A DNA stretch of 64,000 bases from Spirochaetia bacterium (GCA_009885955.1 VFJS01000003.1:211086-275085), one strand, 5' to 3'. Counted from the first letter of the stretch, positions 9,347 through 18,482 are shown. A program made the numbers and translations. The notes: a model not told the origin generated them from the letters alone.

Positions 9347-12300
9347 TAAAAAAACTTATATACTTTTCAGCGCACAACAGGCTGCTTGTAATTTTTATGC
9401 TCGTGACGGTCATGATGTTCTCTGTTTATGCCATGAACAACATCCCCCTTGACGCGATCCCGGACCTCAGCGACACCCAGGTAATCATCTATTCGCGGTG
9501 GGACAGGAGCCCGGACATCATCGAGGACCAGGTGACCTACCCCATCATATCGTCCCTCCTCGGTGCGCCCAGGGTAAAGGCCATTCGGGGATACAGCGAC
9601 TTTGGTTACTCCTATATCTACGTGATATTTAACGACGGTACCGACGTCTACTGGGCAAGGAGCAGGGTGGTGGAGTACCTCTCGAAGATACAGGGGAACC
9701 TGCCCCAGGGGGTTAAGACCGAGATAGGCCCCGACGCCACCGGGGTGGGCTGGGTCTTCCAGTATGCCCTGATTGATAAGAGCGGAAGGAAGAGCCTTGC
9801 CGACATACGCACCTACCAGGACTGGTATTTCAAGCTGGCCCTCCAGAGCGTCCCCGGAGTTTCCGAGGTTGCGTCCATCGGAGGTTTTGAGAAGCAGTAC
9901 CAGATCACCGTAGACCCCAACAGGCTCGCGTCCTACGGCCTCTCCCTTCTCAATGTAATTGATGCCATCAAAAAAAATAATAATGAAATGGGGGGCCGCC
10001 TCATTGAATGGTCGGGCAAGGAGTACATGGTCAGGACCAAGGGCTATGTAAAGAATGTGTCTGATCTTAAGAAAATTTCCGTGAAGAATGTAAAAGGGAC
10101 GCCCATCTATCTTGAAAACGTGGCGAATATTTCCCTGGGCCCGCAGATACGGAGGGGGCTCCTGGATTTTAACGGCCTGGGCGATGCCGTGGGGGGCATC
10201 GTTGTCATGCGCCAGGGAGAAAATGCCCTTAATGTCATTAAAAACGTAAAGGCAAAAATCGCGGACCTCAAGTCTTCGCTCCCCGAGGGCGTTGAGGTGG
10301 TCATCGCCTATGACAGGTCCGAACTTATCAATAAGTCTATTGATAATTTAAAGGGGGAGCTCCTCATGGAGATGGCCGTGGTGAGCATTGTTATCCTTTT
10401 TTTCCTCTGGCACTTCCCATCGGCGCTGGTGCCCATAGTGACGATTCCTATATCCGTAGTCCTGGCATTCATCCCCATGTACTTCATGGGGATCTCATCG
10501 AACATCATGAGCCTTGCAGGCATCGCCATTTCAATCGGAGTGCTTGTGGACGGGGCGATTGTAGAAGTGGAAAATGCCTATAAGAAAATCGAGCTCTGGA
10601 TTGAGGGGGGGCGCATTGGCGATTTTCACGAAGTGCGCCTTGAGGCCCTCATGGAGGTGGGGCCGTCGGTTTTTTTCTCCCTCCTGGTAATTGCCGTATC
10701 CTTTCTGCCGGTTTTTACCCTTGTCGATCAGGAGGGGAGGCTCTTTACCCCCCTTGCATGGACCAAGACACTGGCCATTGGCCTGGCCGCGCTCCTTGCG
10801 GTTACCCTGGACCCGGCAATCCGCATGCTCTTCAGCAGGGTGGACCCCTTTAAGATAAAGCCGGCATGGGTTGCGAAAATAGTCAATACCGTGGCAGTGG
10901 GGAAATATTATCCCGAAGAAAAACACCCCATCAGCGTTGTTTTATTCAGGCTCTATGACAAACCGTGCCGCTGGGTACTGGAGCATCCGGTTAAAATGAT
11001 CTGGATAGCAATCCTTATCATGGCTCTCACCGTTCCTGTTTATTTGAAGCTGGGCTCCGAGTTCATGCCGCCCCTGAATGAGGGGACAATACTCTACATG
11101 CCCACAACGCCTCCGGGCATTTCGGTCACCGAGGCCCGAAACCTCCTCATGATCCAGGACAGGATCATCAAGTCCTTCCCTGAGGTCGTCACGGTTTTCG
11201 GCAAGGCAGGCCGGGCTGAAACATCAACGGACCCGGCCCCCTTTTCCATGATGGAGTCCACCATAGTGTTGAAGCCCAAGGAGGAGTGGAGGGAGAAACC
11301 AAGATGGTACTCGTCCTGGGCGCCGGGATTTTTCAAGGCTTTTCTAAGGCATATCTGGCCCGACCGCATATCCTACGAAGAGCTCATCAACCTCATGGAT
11401 GCGGCGGTGCAGATCCCGGGCAACACCAATGCCTGGACAATGCCCATAAAGGGGCGAATCGACATGCTTACCACGGGCGTGAGGACTCCCATCGGGATAA
11501 AGATATTCGGGTCCGACCTGAATGAAATCCAGCGCATCGGTATGGAGATAGAGACACTGCTCAAGGGCCTCAAGGGGACCAGGAGTGTTTATGCCGAGAG
11601 GGTGGGGGGCGGGTACTATGTAGATTTTATTCCAAGGAGGGAGGACCTGGCGCGGTACGGCCTCTCGATTGAAGATCTGCAGATGGTAATTCAAAGCGCC
11701 ATTGGCGGAGAGACCATCACAACTACCGTAGAGGGGAGGGAGAGGTATTCCGTAAATGTCCGTTATCCCAGGGACCTCCGCACCGATATAAACTCGCTTC
11801 AGAGGGTGCTGTTAACCACCATGGACGGGCAGAATATACCTGTCATGCAGGTGGCCGATATAAAACTGAATTACGGCCCGTCAATGATACGCGATGAAAA
11901 CGGCATGCTGGCAGGATATGTCTATGTCGACATAACAGGGAGGGACATCGGGGGTTACGTGGAAGAGGCTAAGGAGATAGTGAAGAAGAATATCAAAACC
12001 GGTCCCGGGTACACCATCGTCTGGAGCGGGCAGTATGAAAACATGCAGAGGGTTACGGAGAGGCTGAAGATAATACTCCCGATAACCATATTTCTCATTT
12101 TCCTGCTCCTCTACATGAATACCAAGTCCGTATTCAAGACAGCCCTTGTCATGTCTGCAGTACCCTTTTCCCTTGTGGGGGCCATATGGCTCATGTATAT
12201 ACTCGGGTACAACACATCAATCGCGTCATGGGTGGGGATGATTGCCCTCATGGGCCTTGACGCCGAGACCGGCGTGTTCATGCTTCTTTTTCTCGATCTT

Positions 12301-12582
12301 TCATACAATGATGCCGTGAAGAATAAGAAAATGAAAACTCTTACCGATCTCAAGGAGGCCATTGTCCACGGGGCGGTGAAGCGCATACGGCCGAAGATCA
12401 TGACCGTTGCAGCGGCTTCAATGGGCCTCCTTCCCATCATGTGGTCACTGGGCGAGGGGGCCGATGTGATGAAGAGGATTGCCGCTCCCATGATCGGCGG
12501 GCTTTTTACTTCTTTTATTATGGAGCTCATGGTCTATCCGGCAGTGTACCTGTTATGGAAGAAGAAGGGTGTGGCGGATTGA
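9343..12582 (+). CDS. cusA: Heavy-metal efflux RND pump, CusA/CzcA family
   Basis: The 1079-residue protein has the full RND inner-membrane pump layout: a first membrane helix near the N-terminus, two large periplasmic loops and a membrane block around 340-480, 530-570 and 900-1070. Heavy-metal-RND hallmarks are present: IPLDAIPDLSDTQVIIY at the start, LVDGAIVEVENAYK in the TM4 region, and METALS-type pore surroundings such as MPIKGRIDMLTTGVRTPIG. The last is close to the CusA/CzcA consensus and favours Cu/Ag over divalent cations, but not decisively. The pump uses the proton gradient to export metal through the adaptor and TolC partner encoded upstream. Confidence 0.95.
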   Translation: MIKKLIYFSAHNRLLVIFMLVTVMMFSVYAMNNIPLDAIPDLSDTQVIIYSRWDRSPDIIEDQVTYPIISSLLGAPRVKAIRGYSDFGYSYIYVIFNDGTDVYWARSRVVEYLSKIQGNLPQGVKTEIGPDATGVGWVFQYALIDKSGRKSLADIRTYQDWYFKLALQSVPGVSEVASIGGFEKQYQITVDPNRLASYGLSLLNVIDAIKKNNNEMGGRLIEWSGKEYMVRTKGYVKNVSDLKKISVKNVKGTPIYLENVANISLGPQIRRGLLDFNGLGDAVGGIVVMRQGENALNVIKNVKAKIADLKSSLPEGVEVVIAYDRSELINKSIDNLKGELLMEMAVVSIVILFFLWHFPSALVPIVTIPISVVLAFIPMYFMGISSNIMSLAGIAISIGVLVDGAIVEVENAYKKIELWIEGGRIGDFHEVRLEALMEVGPSVFFSLLVIAVSFLPVFTLVDQEGRLFTPLAWTKTLAIGLAALLAVTLDPAIRMLFSRVDPFKIKPAWVAKIVNTVAVGKYYPEEKHPISVVLFRLYDKPCRWVLEHPVKMIWIAILIMALTVPVYLKLGSEFMPPLNEGTILYMPTTPPGISVTEARNLLMIQDRIIKSFPEVVTVFGKAGRAETSTDPAPFSMMESTIVLKPKEEWREKPRWYSSWAPGFFKAFLRHIWPDRISYEELINLMDAAVQIPGNTNAWTMPIKGRIDMLTTGVRTPIGIKIFGSDLNEIQRIGMEIETLLKGLKGTRSVYAERVGGGYYVDFIPRREDLARYGLSIEDLQMVIQSAIGGETITTTVEGRERYSVNVRYPRDLRTDINSLQRVLLTTMDGQNIPVMQVADIKLNYGPSMIRDENGMLAGYVYVDITGRDIGGYVEEAKEIVKKNIKTGPGYTIVWSGQYENMQRVTERLKIILPITIFLIFLLLYMNTKSVFKTALVMSAVPFSLVGAIWLMYILGYNTSIASWVGMIALMGLDAETGVFMLLFLDLSYNDAVKNKKMKTLTDLKEAIVHGAVKRIRPKIMTVAAASMGLLPIMWSLGEGADVMKRIAAPMIGGLFTSFIMELMVYPAVYLLWKKKGVAD

Positions 12583-12639
12583 TGAGGGATACCGGCGAAA
12601 CGGAGAGAATCAGAAAAATTTAATCAAGGAGATTCAAGA

Positions 12640-12825
12640 ATGACAATACTATTACTTCTGGGAATTGTGAATTTCATTTTAATACTATTCCAGATTTTAT
12701 CGGGGTTCCATATTATTAAAATTAAAAATCAGTTACACAGAATTGCCGGGATCATGCTTGCATGTACGGCATTAACACATGGGCTCATCGCTCTTCTATC
12801 TCAAGTGAAGCATGTGCATAATTGA
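12640..12825 (+). CDS. Small membrane protein of unknown function
   Basis: This is a 61-residue protein with two predicted membrane segments (about residues 2-23 and 34-53) and a His-containing C-terminus (KHVHN). AAGGAGATTCAAG precedes the ATG, a good ribosome-binding site. It lies 57 bp after cusA and overlaps the following pseudouridine synthase by 4 bases. I do not recognise a family. Its place at the end of the efflux operon suggests an accessory membrane peptide. Confidence 0.55.
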   Translation: MTILLLLGIVNFILILFQILSGFHIIKIKNQLHRIAGIMLACTALTHGLIALLSQVKHVHN

Positions 12826-13724
12826 CAAAATTTGTAAATATACACAGGGTTCCTGAAGGAATTGAACCTGCACGGTTCAGCGAATATTCTATCAAGATCT
12901 TCACCATCATCCCCTCGCGGAACGGCATCAAGAAAGCCATCAAGCGGGGTGATTTTTATATTGATGGGGTCCAGGCTGAAACAGGGACATGGGTGAAACC
13001 GGGCCAGACCATTGAACTTCGCGAATCGGACAGGGCTGATGTCCCCGTTTACCGCGCAGAATTGACTACAGTATATGAAGATGATCATATCGCCGTTGTT
13101 AATAAACCTGCCGGAATGGCGGTGAGCGGCAACAGGTTTAAAACCATTGAACATGCCCTTCCGTATAATCTGATTAAATCATCGGAACATGATGCCCTTA
13201 AAAGGCCCGGACCGGTACACCGACTTGACCTGCAGACAAGCGGCCTCCTCCTTGTTGCAAAGACAATCTGCGCCCAGGTTAATCTCGGGATGCAGTTTGA
13301 AGCCAGGAAAATCAAAAAGAGGTACAGGGCCGTGGTCAAGGGGAGAATCGAAAGCCCGGGCAGGATCGTTGCAGACATAGACGAACGGTATTCCGAAACA
13401 GAGTATGCCCCTCTTAAAAGTGTGAGGTCGATAAAAAACGGCTGGGTGACACTGGCCGATCTTTTCCCCGGGACCGGGAGGACTCATCAGCTCCGCAGGC
13501 ACATGGCCGGGGCCGGATATCCGGTTATCGGTGATAAACTGTACTGCGCTGAAAATGATCTCTACCGCGGGAAGGGGCTGTTTCTGGCAGCTGTTGAACT
13601 CTCATTCGTCCATCCTGTTTCCGGGGTCCCGGTGAATGTAAAAATTGATGAGCCGGTAAAGTTCAGGACCTTTATGGAGAGGGAGGAGAGGAGATGGAAG
13701 AGGCTTTATGAAACAGGTATATAA
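12822..13724 (+). CDS. RluA-family pseudouridine synthase
   Basis: The 300-residue protein begins with TTG at 12822, which overlaps the stop of the small membrane gene (TTGA). It has an S4-like N-terminal region (about 20-65) followed by the catalytic domain. HRLDLQTSGLLL holds the catalytic aspartate, and GTGRTHQLRRHMAGAGYPVIGD is the conserved RluA motif further on. These enzymes isomerise uridine to pseudouridine in rRNA or tRNA. Which position is modified cannot be read from the sequence. The link to the pump operon may be accidental. Confidence 0.85.
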   Translation: MTKFVNIHRVPEGIEPARFSEYSIKIFTIIPSRNGIKKAIKRGDFYIDGVQAETGTWVKPGQTIELRESDRADVPVYRAELTTVYEDDHIAVVNKPAGMAVSGNRFKTIEHALPYNLIKSSEHDALKRPGPVHRLDLQTSGLLLVAKTICAQVNLGMQFEARKIKKRYRAVVKGRIESPGRIVADIDERYSETEYAPLKSVRSIKNGWVTLADLFPGTGRTHQLRRHMAGAGYPVIGDKLYCAENDLYRGKGLFLAAVELSFVHPVSGVPVNVKIDEPVKFRTFMEREERRWKRLYETGI

Positions 13725-13775
13725 CTGGAGCCGCAAAGTGAACTGAATTTGACTTCGTTGTTTTAACAAAAAGAA

Positions 13776-13850
13776 TAACCACGAAAGGCACGAACGCTAC
13801 GAAAAAAGGAGGTTAATATTTTTTCGTATTTTTCTTGATTTTCGTGGTTA
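13776..13850. repeat. Nested inverted repeat (CACGAAA type), possible bidirectional terminator
   Basis: TAACCACGAAA at 13776-13786 is matched by TTTCGTGGTTA at 13840-13850. Inside it TACGAAAAAA (13798-13807) is matched by TTTTTTCGTA (13819-13828). The structure sits between two convergent genes, where it could end transcription from both sides. Similar CACGAAA repeats occur widely in environmental genomes. Confidence 0.6.
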
Positions 13851-13892
13851 AATTATTTATTCATAATTGATTCCCAATAACCAGTATTTCTG

Positions 13893-14381
13893 TTATATGG
13901 AGAAATCCGCCATTGCGGTAAACTTTTTCCCGTCCAGGGTAATCACGGCATTGATTAAATATTTTCCCGGTGCCTTCATCTGAAAACCCGCGGCATAGTG
14001 GAACATCCCCTGTCCTTCCATGACATGGGCCTTTTTCTTTGCCATGCTTTTATCGGGAGACATGACTTCTACGTCAATGGAACCATTTTTTATCACTGAA
14101 TTTGTTGTCTTGTTCATCAGGCTTATAACAATGAAATGATCCGAGGTGCTGTCAGCGGTACTCTTTACCTTCATATCCTTTTCCATGGCATCATGCTTTG
14201 CTTTATCGTAGAGCTCAAAGGCTGCCTGGATATTGTCCACCAGGACTATTTTTATGTTGGCTGGCTGCGTTGTACCCATGGTTCCATGGCTCCCGCCGTG
14301 GGATTGATGGTCCCCTTTTGAACAGCTTGAGAACATAATGAGGAAAAGGGCCGGGGCAAGGTAAGATATTTTGTGTTTCAT
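13893..14381 (-). CDS. His-rich YtkA-like lipoprotein (paralogue 2)
   Basis: The 162-residue protein has a lipobox (FSSC, Cys near residue 20) followed by a short His/Gly-rich segment (HQSHGGSHG). The rest is clearly homologous to the protein at 6063-6563, with shared stretches such as DNIQAAFELYDKAKHDAM and AKKKAHVMEGQGMFHYAAGF. One paralogue is soluble and the other lipid-anchored. The function is inferred to be periplasmic metal binding. AAGGAGAATAAA precedes the ATG. Confidence 0.65.
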   Translation of the reverse strand: MKHKISYLAPALFLIMFSSCSKGDHQSHGGSHGTMGTTQPANIKIVLVDNIQAAFELYDKAKHDAMEKDMKVKSTADSTSDHFIVISLMNKTTNSVIKNGSIDVEVMSPDKSMAKKKAHVMEGQGMFHYAAGFQMKAPGKYLINAVITLDGKKFTAMADFSI

Positions 14382-14820
14382 TTTATTCTCCTTAAAAATA
14401 ATGTTATTTCTGATCAGGTGGGTACTATCTGATATTGATACCCCATTGGCAAGATTAATTTTTACATTAATTAATTATCGTCATCAAGGATCACCAGTTT
14501 ATCGGATTGCCGGTATTTCCGAATTGTATGCCCATAACCCCGGCCCACATTGGCAGGCTCATTGTAATCCCCCTCCATGAATAGGGCAATGGGCTCTAAA
14601 TATTCATAAAAAATTCATAAATAGCTTAAAAAAAACATATTATTATGTAATTCATTAACGGTAATAACTGATAAAAAAACTGAAAAATGGGCAGAAGACT
14701 TAAGCTATAACTTTGCTCATCAGATATGCAGCAGTTTGATTATCGTTATTATACATAATCAGCTTGTATAGGCTGATAAAATTATTATTGTTATAAACAA
14801 TATTTGGAGGTTTATTTTTA
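14382..14820. other. Intergenic region with possible small open frame and hairpin
   Basis: This 439-bp gap separates divergent genes. On the minus strand a 35-codon frame (14578 to 14471) and an overlapping frame with a good GGAGGGGG site are visible, but neither is recognisable. ATCAGC (14758-14763) and GCTGAT (14771-14776) can form a short hairpin ahead of the barrel gene. TTGGAGG precedes the ATG at 14821. Nothing else could be supported. Confidence 0.3.
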
Positions 14821-16053
14821 ATGAAAAATTCATTAAGAATTTCAATGTTTATTTTTACCTTTTCGGTAATAATGTCCGGTGTAAAAACATCCTTCGCTTC
14901 GGGCACAAGGATGAAATCACTGGGTATGACTTCGGATACCTACTGGATGCTGCAGAAGGATACGGCGTATGCGAATTTTAATCCTTCGTACTATGTACAG
15001 TTTACCAGCAGGGCATCTTTCAATGAAACTTCTGCAGGGGTTTCAACAGCCAACATTTATGTTAAACCGGTGGATGATCTGATGGTTGTTATTAATGCCA
15101 ATGGAGCTTCATTATCTAATGGCGATGCCGGTACTACAGCATACAACCAGTTTCAGCAGTTACCTGCTGCATTGAACTCAACAAACATGGCAGTGCGGGA
15201 GAATTACAATGTAAACGCCGCCTACAAAATGGGCCCCATGGGTGTTGGCTTCAGGTACGGAACAGCTGACAGGCTGGACAAGAATGTAACGGCAAATACA
15301 ACAAATGAAAAGGCCGTTGATACCTACCAGGCCGGCTTCTTCATGGATCTTGGCAGCGGAATGGACTTTGACGTGGCATACAAAATGACCAATTATGCTT
15401 ACGATCAGAAAGGAACTGCCGTTGCCGGCAATGAATATAAGGCAGCCACTTCCGACAGTGACATTACTGCCCGTTTCAACATGGCACTTAGCCAGACCAA
15501 CAGTGTCCATGTATGGCTGAGGTACAACCCTATGGACAGGACAGATAAACTTGCCGGAGTGAAAACTACCTATACCATCAATAAAACCAGCGCCGGTATT
15601 TCCGATGAATTAAAATTCGCGGGAAATGCCTTTGCCTATTTCGGTTTTCTCTACGAGATGATCTCCGAAGAGAAAAAAATCACCGGTTCAAAAACTACTA
15701 TCGATACAGCAAACCTTGGATTCACTATGGGCGCTCAGGCCAACCTAACGAAAAACCTGTCTATGACCCTTGGCGCAAACAGGGTATGGGACCAGGGTAT
15801 CACAACCAAGGCTACCGGCCAGGATAAAAAAGAACAATTGAAGGATTCCGGCGCTGCGAACGGAAATGCCAATGGCACGTTCGGCCTTCAGTACAAGATG
15901 GGACACTGGTCACTGGAAGCATTGGTTCAGAGAAGCTTCCTGACAAACGGGCCTTTCCTGATTACCGGCAACTCAACAGCCAGCTGGGCAGCAGAGGTTA
16001 ATATCACCTATGTTTTTGGAACAGAAGCAAAATTTGAAGAAGAAAAGAAATAA
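14821..16053 (+). CDS. Outer-membrane beta-barrel protein, unknown family
   Basis: The 410-residue protein has a signal peptide (about residues 1-27, ending SFASG). Many amphipathic beta-strand-like segments with alternating aromatics follow, for example YYVQFTSRASF, VHVWLRYNPM and SLEALVQRSF. The last strand, WAAEVNITYVFG, is followed by a short charged tail (EAKFEEEKK). This is the pattern of a porin-like barrel. It lies between the metal-efflux cluster and arsC, so a role in metal or oxyanion passage is possible but unproven. Confidence 0.65.
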   Translation: MKNSLRISMFIFTFSVIMSGVKTSFASGTRMKSLGMTSDTYWMLQKDTAYANFNPSYYVQFTSRASFNETSAGVSTANIYVKPVDDLMVVINANGASLSNGDAGTTAYNQFQQLPAALNSTNMAVRENYNVNAAYKMGPMGVGFRYGTADRLDKNVTANTTNEKAVDTYQAGFFMDLGSGMDFDVAYKMTNYAYDQKGTAVAGNEYKAATSDSDITARFNMALSQTNSVHVWLRYNPMDRTDKLAGVKTTYTINKTSAGISDELKFAGNAFAYFGFLYEMISEEKKITGSKTTIDTANLGFTMGAQANLTKNLSMTLGANRVWDQGITTKATGQDKKEQLKDSGAANGNANGTFGLQYKMGHWSLEALVQRSFLTNGPFLITGNSTASWAAEVNITYVFGTEAKFEEEKK

Positions 16054-16164
16054 TTATTTCCGGCTGCTGCTGAATAGGATTCTGGAAAAAATGGTTCAGG
16101 GCATTGGGTAAAAAGAATGAGCAAATTTAGAAGGAACATCCGACAGGCAGCAACTTTTGTAAAT

Positions 16165-16204
16165 TATCCAGAAATGCCCGGTATCAGCCGCGCATTTCTG
16201 GATA
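16165..16204 (+). promoter_or_regulatory. Perfect 13-bp inverted repeat in the arsC leader
   Basis: TATCCAGAAATGC at 16165-16177 is exactly complementary to GCATTTCTGGATA at 16192-16204, with a 14-base loop. The arm ends only a few bases before the ribosome-binding site (AAAAGGAAG) of the arsenate reductase gene. It could be the terminator of the upstream barrel gene (though no T-run follows), an mRNA structure, or an operator. Confidence 0.5.
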
Positions 16205-16220
16205 TTAAAAGGAAGCGTAT

Positions 16221-16667
16221 ATGACAAATATCAGTACATTAAATATACTCTTTTTATGCACAGGAAATTCATGTCGCAGTCAGATGGCTGAAGGACTTGC
16301 AGCAGCTCTTAAGGGGTATGCCATTACTGCATATTCAGCAGGGACAGCGCCTAAGGGGATTGACCCCCTGGCTGTAAAGACAATGAAAGAAATAGGCATT
16401 GATATATCGGGGCAACGTTCAAAACACCTGAATGAACTAGCGGGGATTGACTTTGACTATGTCATCACTCTCTGCGGGCATGCAAACGAGACGTGCCCGG
16501 TTTTTCCGGGGAAAACAAAAAAAGTGCATGCTGGTTTTGATGACCCTCCGGCTCTTGCAAAAAATGCATCCAATGAAGATGAAGCTATGGTTTTTTACAG
16601 GCGGGTCAGGGATGAGATGGTATCTTTTATTAAAAAAATGCCCTCATTATTAGAATCCATGAATTAA
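16221..16667 (+). CDS. arsC: Arsenate reductase, low-molecular-weight phosphatase fold (ArsC, thioredoxin type)
   Basis: The 148-residue protein starts with the P-loop LFLCTGNSCRSQMAEG (CX5R: CTGNSCR). It contains SAGTAPKGIDPLAVKTMKEIGIDISGQRSK, the second cysteine region (ITLCGHANETCPVFPG) and the DDPP motif. The cysteines in CGHANETC match the redox cascade of thioredoxin-coupled ArsC, which reduces arsenate to arsenite. No ArsB or Acr3 exporter and no ArsR are adjacent, so export must be encoded elsewhere. Confidence 0.9.
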   Translation: MTNISTLNILFLCTGNSCRSQMAEGLAAALKGYAITAYSAGTAPKGIDPLAVKTMKEIGIDISGQRSKHLNELAGIDFDYVITLCGHANETCPVFPGKTKKVHAGFDDPPALAKNASNEDEAMVFYRRVRDEMVSFIKKMPSLLESMN

Positions 16668-16848
16668 CATGAATGTATAATATATCTATGGAATTTTTAA
16701 TATTTTTATACAATTTTGTATTATTCATGTTCTTAATGCACATGATATTAAAATTTAACAATGCAGATTAGGAGACTGACACTCATGCCCGCTGGTGCAT
16801 AGGGTCATTTGTTATTGAGAGGCATCATATATTCAGGATGAGAAAAAC

Positions 16849-16968
16849 ATGTTTTTAAAGCTGTGGAATATTGTAATGTACTCGGTGCTGTCTGTAATAG
16901 TTTATATGTTTTTGTATTTATATCTGAAAAAAATCAAGGAGGATTTCACTATCCTGGGAGATTTATGA
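16849..16968 (+). CDS. Small single-pass membrane peptide
   Basis: This 39-codon frame starts at ATG 16849 and ends at TGA 16966-16968. It encodes a hydrophobic helix (LWNIVMYSVLSVIVYMFLYLY) followed by a charged tail KKIKEDFTILGDL. Its stop overlaps the ATG of the following gene as ATGA, a strong sign that both are real and translationally coupled. AGGATGAG lies upstream of the start. The function is unknown. Confidence 0.5.
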   Translation: MFLKLWNIVMYSVLSVIVYMFLYLYLKKIKEDFTILGDL

Positions 16969-17192
16969 AAAAGGAATTGATACCTGATTGTCTGGATTAT
17001 TTTTTTCATAATTCAAAGAATCTGAAAAAAATAAAATTTATTGTTGAAAAGTGCTACAGAAGGTATGATTCGCTTACTCACACATATCTGATTAAAAATA
17101 GATTCAATGCCATAAGCAGACTGAAAAAATATCCACGAGTTATCGTCATAGACAGGAGTTCCGATGAATGGTGGAGTGTGGCTGAAGAATAA
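16965..17192 (+). CDS. Small basic hypothetical protein
   Basis: I take the start at ATG 16965, which overlaps the preceding small membrane gene (ATGA) and has GGGAG upstream, giving 75 residues. The frame is open back to 16863, but that part is out of phase with the membrane peptide. The product is rich in Lys, Arg and Tyr (KKIKFIVEKCYRRYDSLTH) and ends RSSDEWWSVAEE. No family is recognised. Confidence 0.45.
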   Translation: MKKELIPDCLDYFFHNSKNLKKIKFIVEKCYRRYDSLTHTYLIKNRFNAISRLKKYPRVIVIDRSSDEWWSVAEE

Positions 17193-17282
17193 ATAATATC
17201 ACTCTTATCTGATTCCGTCAATGTGAAATGACCCCTGCCGGATCGGCAGTTAAAAAAAATTACATTACAAGTGGACTGATAT

Positions 17283-18198
17283 TTATTGATTTTGCCTCAG
17301 CAGTATCATGGTCATGTCATCCGACTGTGCCTGGTTTTCCTTGAAAGTTTTAATATCTTCAAAGAGTACATGCTTCATTGAATCAAGTTTTTCATTCATG
17401 CCGCCAGCTATGGAGTTGAGCACTCTCTTTATTCCATACCGCTCACCTCTGGGATTTATCTGTTCCTCTATCCCGTCGGTGATAATCACCATTACGTCCC
17501 CTTTTTTCAGTTTGAATTTTACGGGAACCGGATTTATGATTTCTGTGATTCCAAGAGGTATCGATTTGTCGTCTGATTTCGGTTTTACGCATTTTCCGTT
17601 TCTCAAAATATATGTATAGGAGTGACCCATATCAAACAGCTCCACTGATGAATCTTTTTCATCATAAATAATGAAGGTCCCGGTTATGAATCTTTCGTTG
17701 TTGAGAAATTTATTGATATAGGTGTTCAGCGTCTCAAGAAAATTCCTTAATCCAGCGGTAAAATCGTAGAAAATAATAGTCCCCCCGAGGAGAGTTGCCA
17801 CCATGGCTGCGGACATGCCCTTGCCCGAAATATCACATATGCAGAGGAGCCACCTGTTTCCATCGATTTTTTTTATGGTATAAAAGTCCCCGCCCACCTC
17901 GCTTGCCATGAGTGAAGTTCCCGTCATCATCGGTCACGGCTACCATCTGTATTGAATCCCCGATTATCAGGTCGTCCGTCAATTCGCTGATGAGCGTATC
18001 CTCGTGTACATAATAATTGCTGCTTGCAATCTTTCCGATGATGTTGCCGCTGAGATTCTCGGGGATTTTTATTTTTATTGTGGAGAGTTTCGATTTTCCC
18101 AGTAATGGGGATGATATTTTTCTGTTTTTTAGCGGCATATTCATAATGTTAAATCCGAATGACAAAATATAATCTTTTCGATATTCAATGTTTCTCAA
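17283..18198 (-). pseudogene. Disrupted SpoIIE/RsbU-type serine phosphatase
   Basis: Two overlapping frames form one broken gene. The 5' part (18198 to about 17915) has a CBS-like segment ending HEDTLISELTD and MVAVTDDDGNF. The 3' part (17930-17283) is a PP2C/SpoIIE catalytic domain with ASEVGGDFYTIKK, CICDISGKGMSAAMVA, GTFIIYDEK, TDGIEEQINPRGERYG and SDDMTMILLRQ. The frames switch near 17915-17930. Comparison with family architecture suggests more than a one-base error: the CBS segment lacks its second half, and the region normally before GGDFY, with its IQ..LLP motif, is missing. An internal deletion with a frameshift is therefore likely. The catalytic part might still be translated from ATG 17930. 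The upstream start reads TTG. Confidence 0.65.
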
Positions 18199-18375
18199 CC
18201 ATCTTCCAGCCCATTATGGTATTGAAAATTATTGTAAATATCAATGAATAATAACAATGAATGCTAAAATTATTTTTTTAATATAAAAAATTTATGAATT
18301 ATTTGTAAATAGTGATGACTCTAGGTAATCTCTTTCCTCATAATTAATGATAATTTTACTTTATATTTATCAAAA

Positions 18376-18393
18376 ATTTACAATAGCTTTGTA
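18376..18393 (+). promoter_or_regulatory. Candidate Pho-box-like heptamer pair upstream of the EAL gene
   Basis: ATTTACA (18376-18382) and CTTTGTA (18387-18393) are spaced exactly 11 bp apart. A similar set on the opposite strand lies at 18310-18282 (ATTTACA, ATTCATA, TTTTATA), facing the broken phosphatase gene. The region is AT-rich, so chance is possible. It resembles the heptamers upstream of the pst genes. Confidence 0.25.
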
Positions 18394-18417
18394 ACATGAC
18401 ACTGCTTCCAAAAAGCG

Positions 18418-18482
18418 CTGCCTCATAGCCTGATTCTTGTTTACCCATCCCTCCATGTGAGTAACACAGGCTATGAAGGCAG
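18418..18482 (+). repeat. Inverted repeat in the leader of the EAL-GGDEF gene
   Basis: CTGCCTCATAGCCTG at 18418-18432 pairs with CAGGCTATGAAGGCAG at 18467-18482, with one bulged base. The structure ends about 48 bases before the ATG of the EAL-GGDEF gene. It lies in the 331-bp divergent intergenic region (18199-18529). It could be a leader hairpin or a repeat remnant. No T-run follows. Confidence 0.5.

Noticed and set aside
14371-14580. 69-codon plus-strand frame in the 14.4 kb gap
   Set aside because: It overlaps the start and leader of the lipoprotein gene on the other strand and has no protein-like features or ribosome-binding site.
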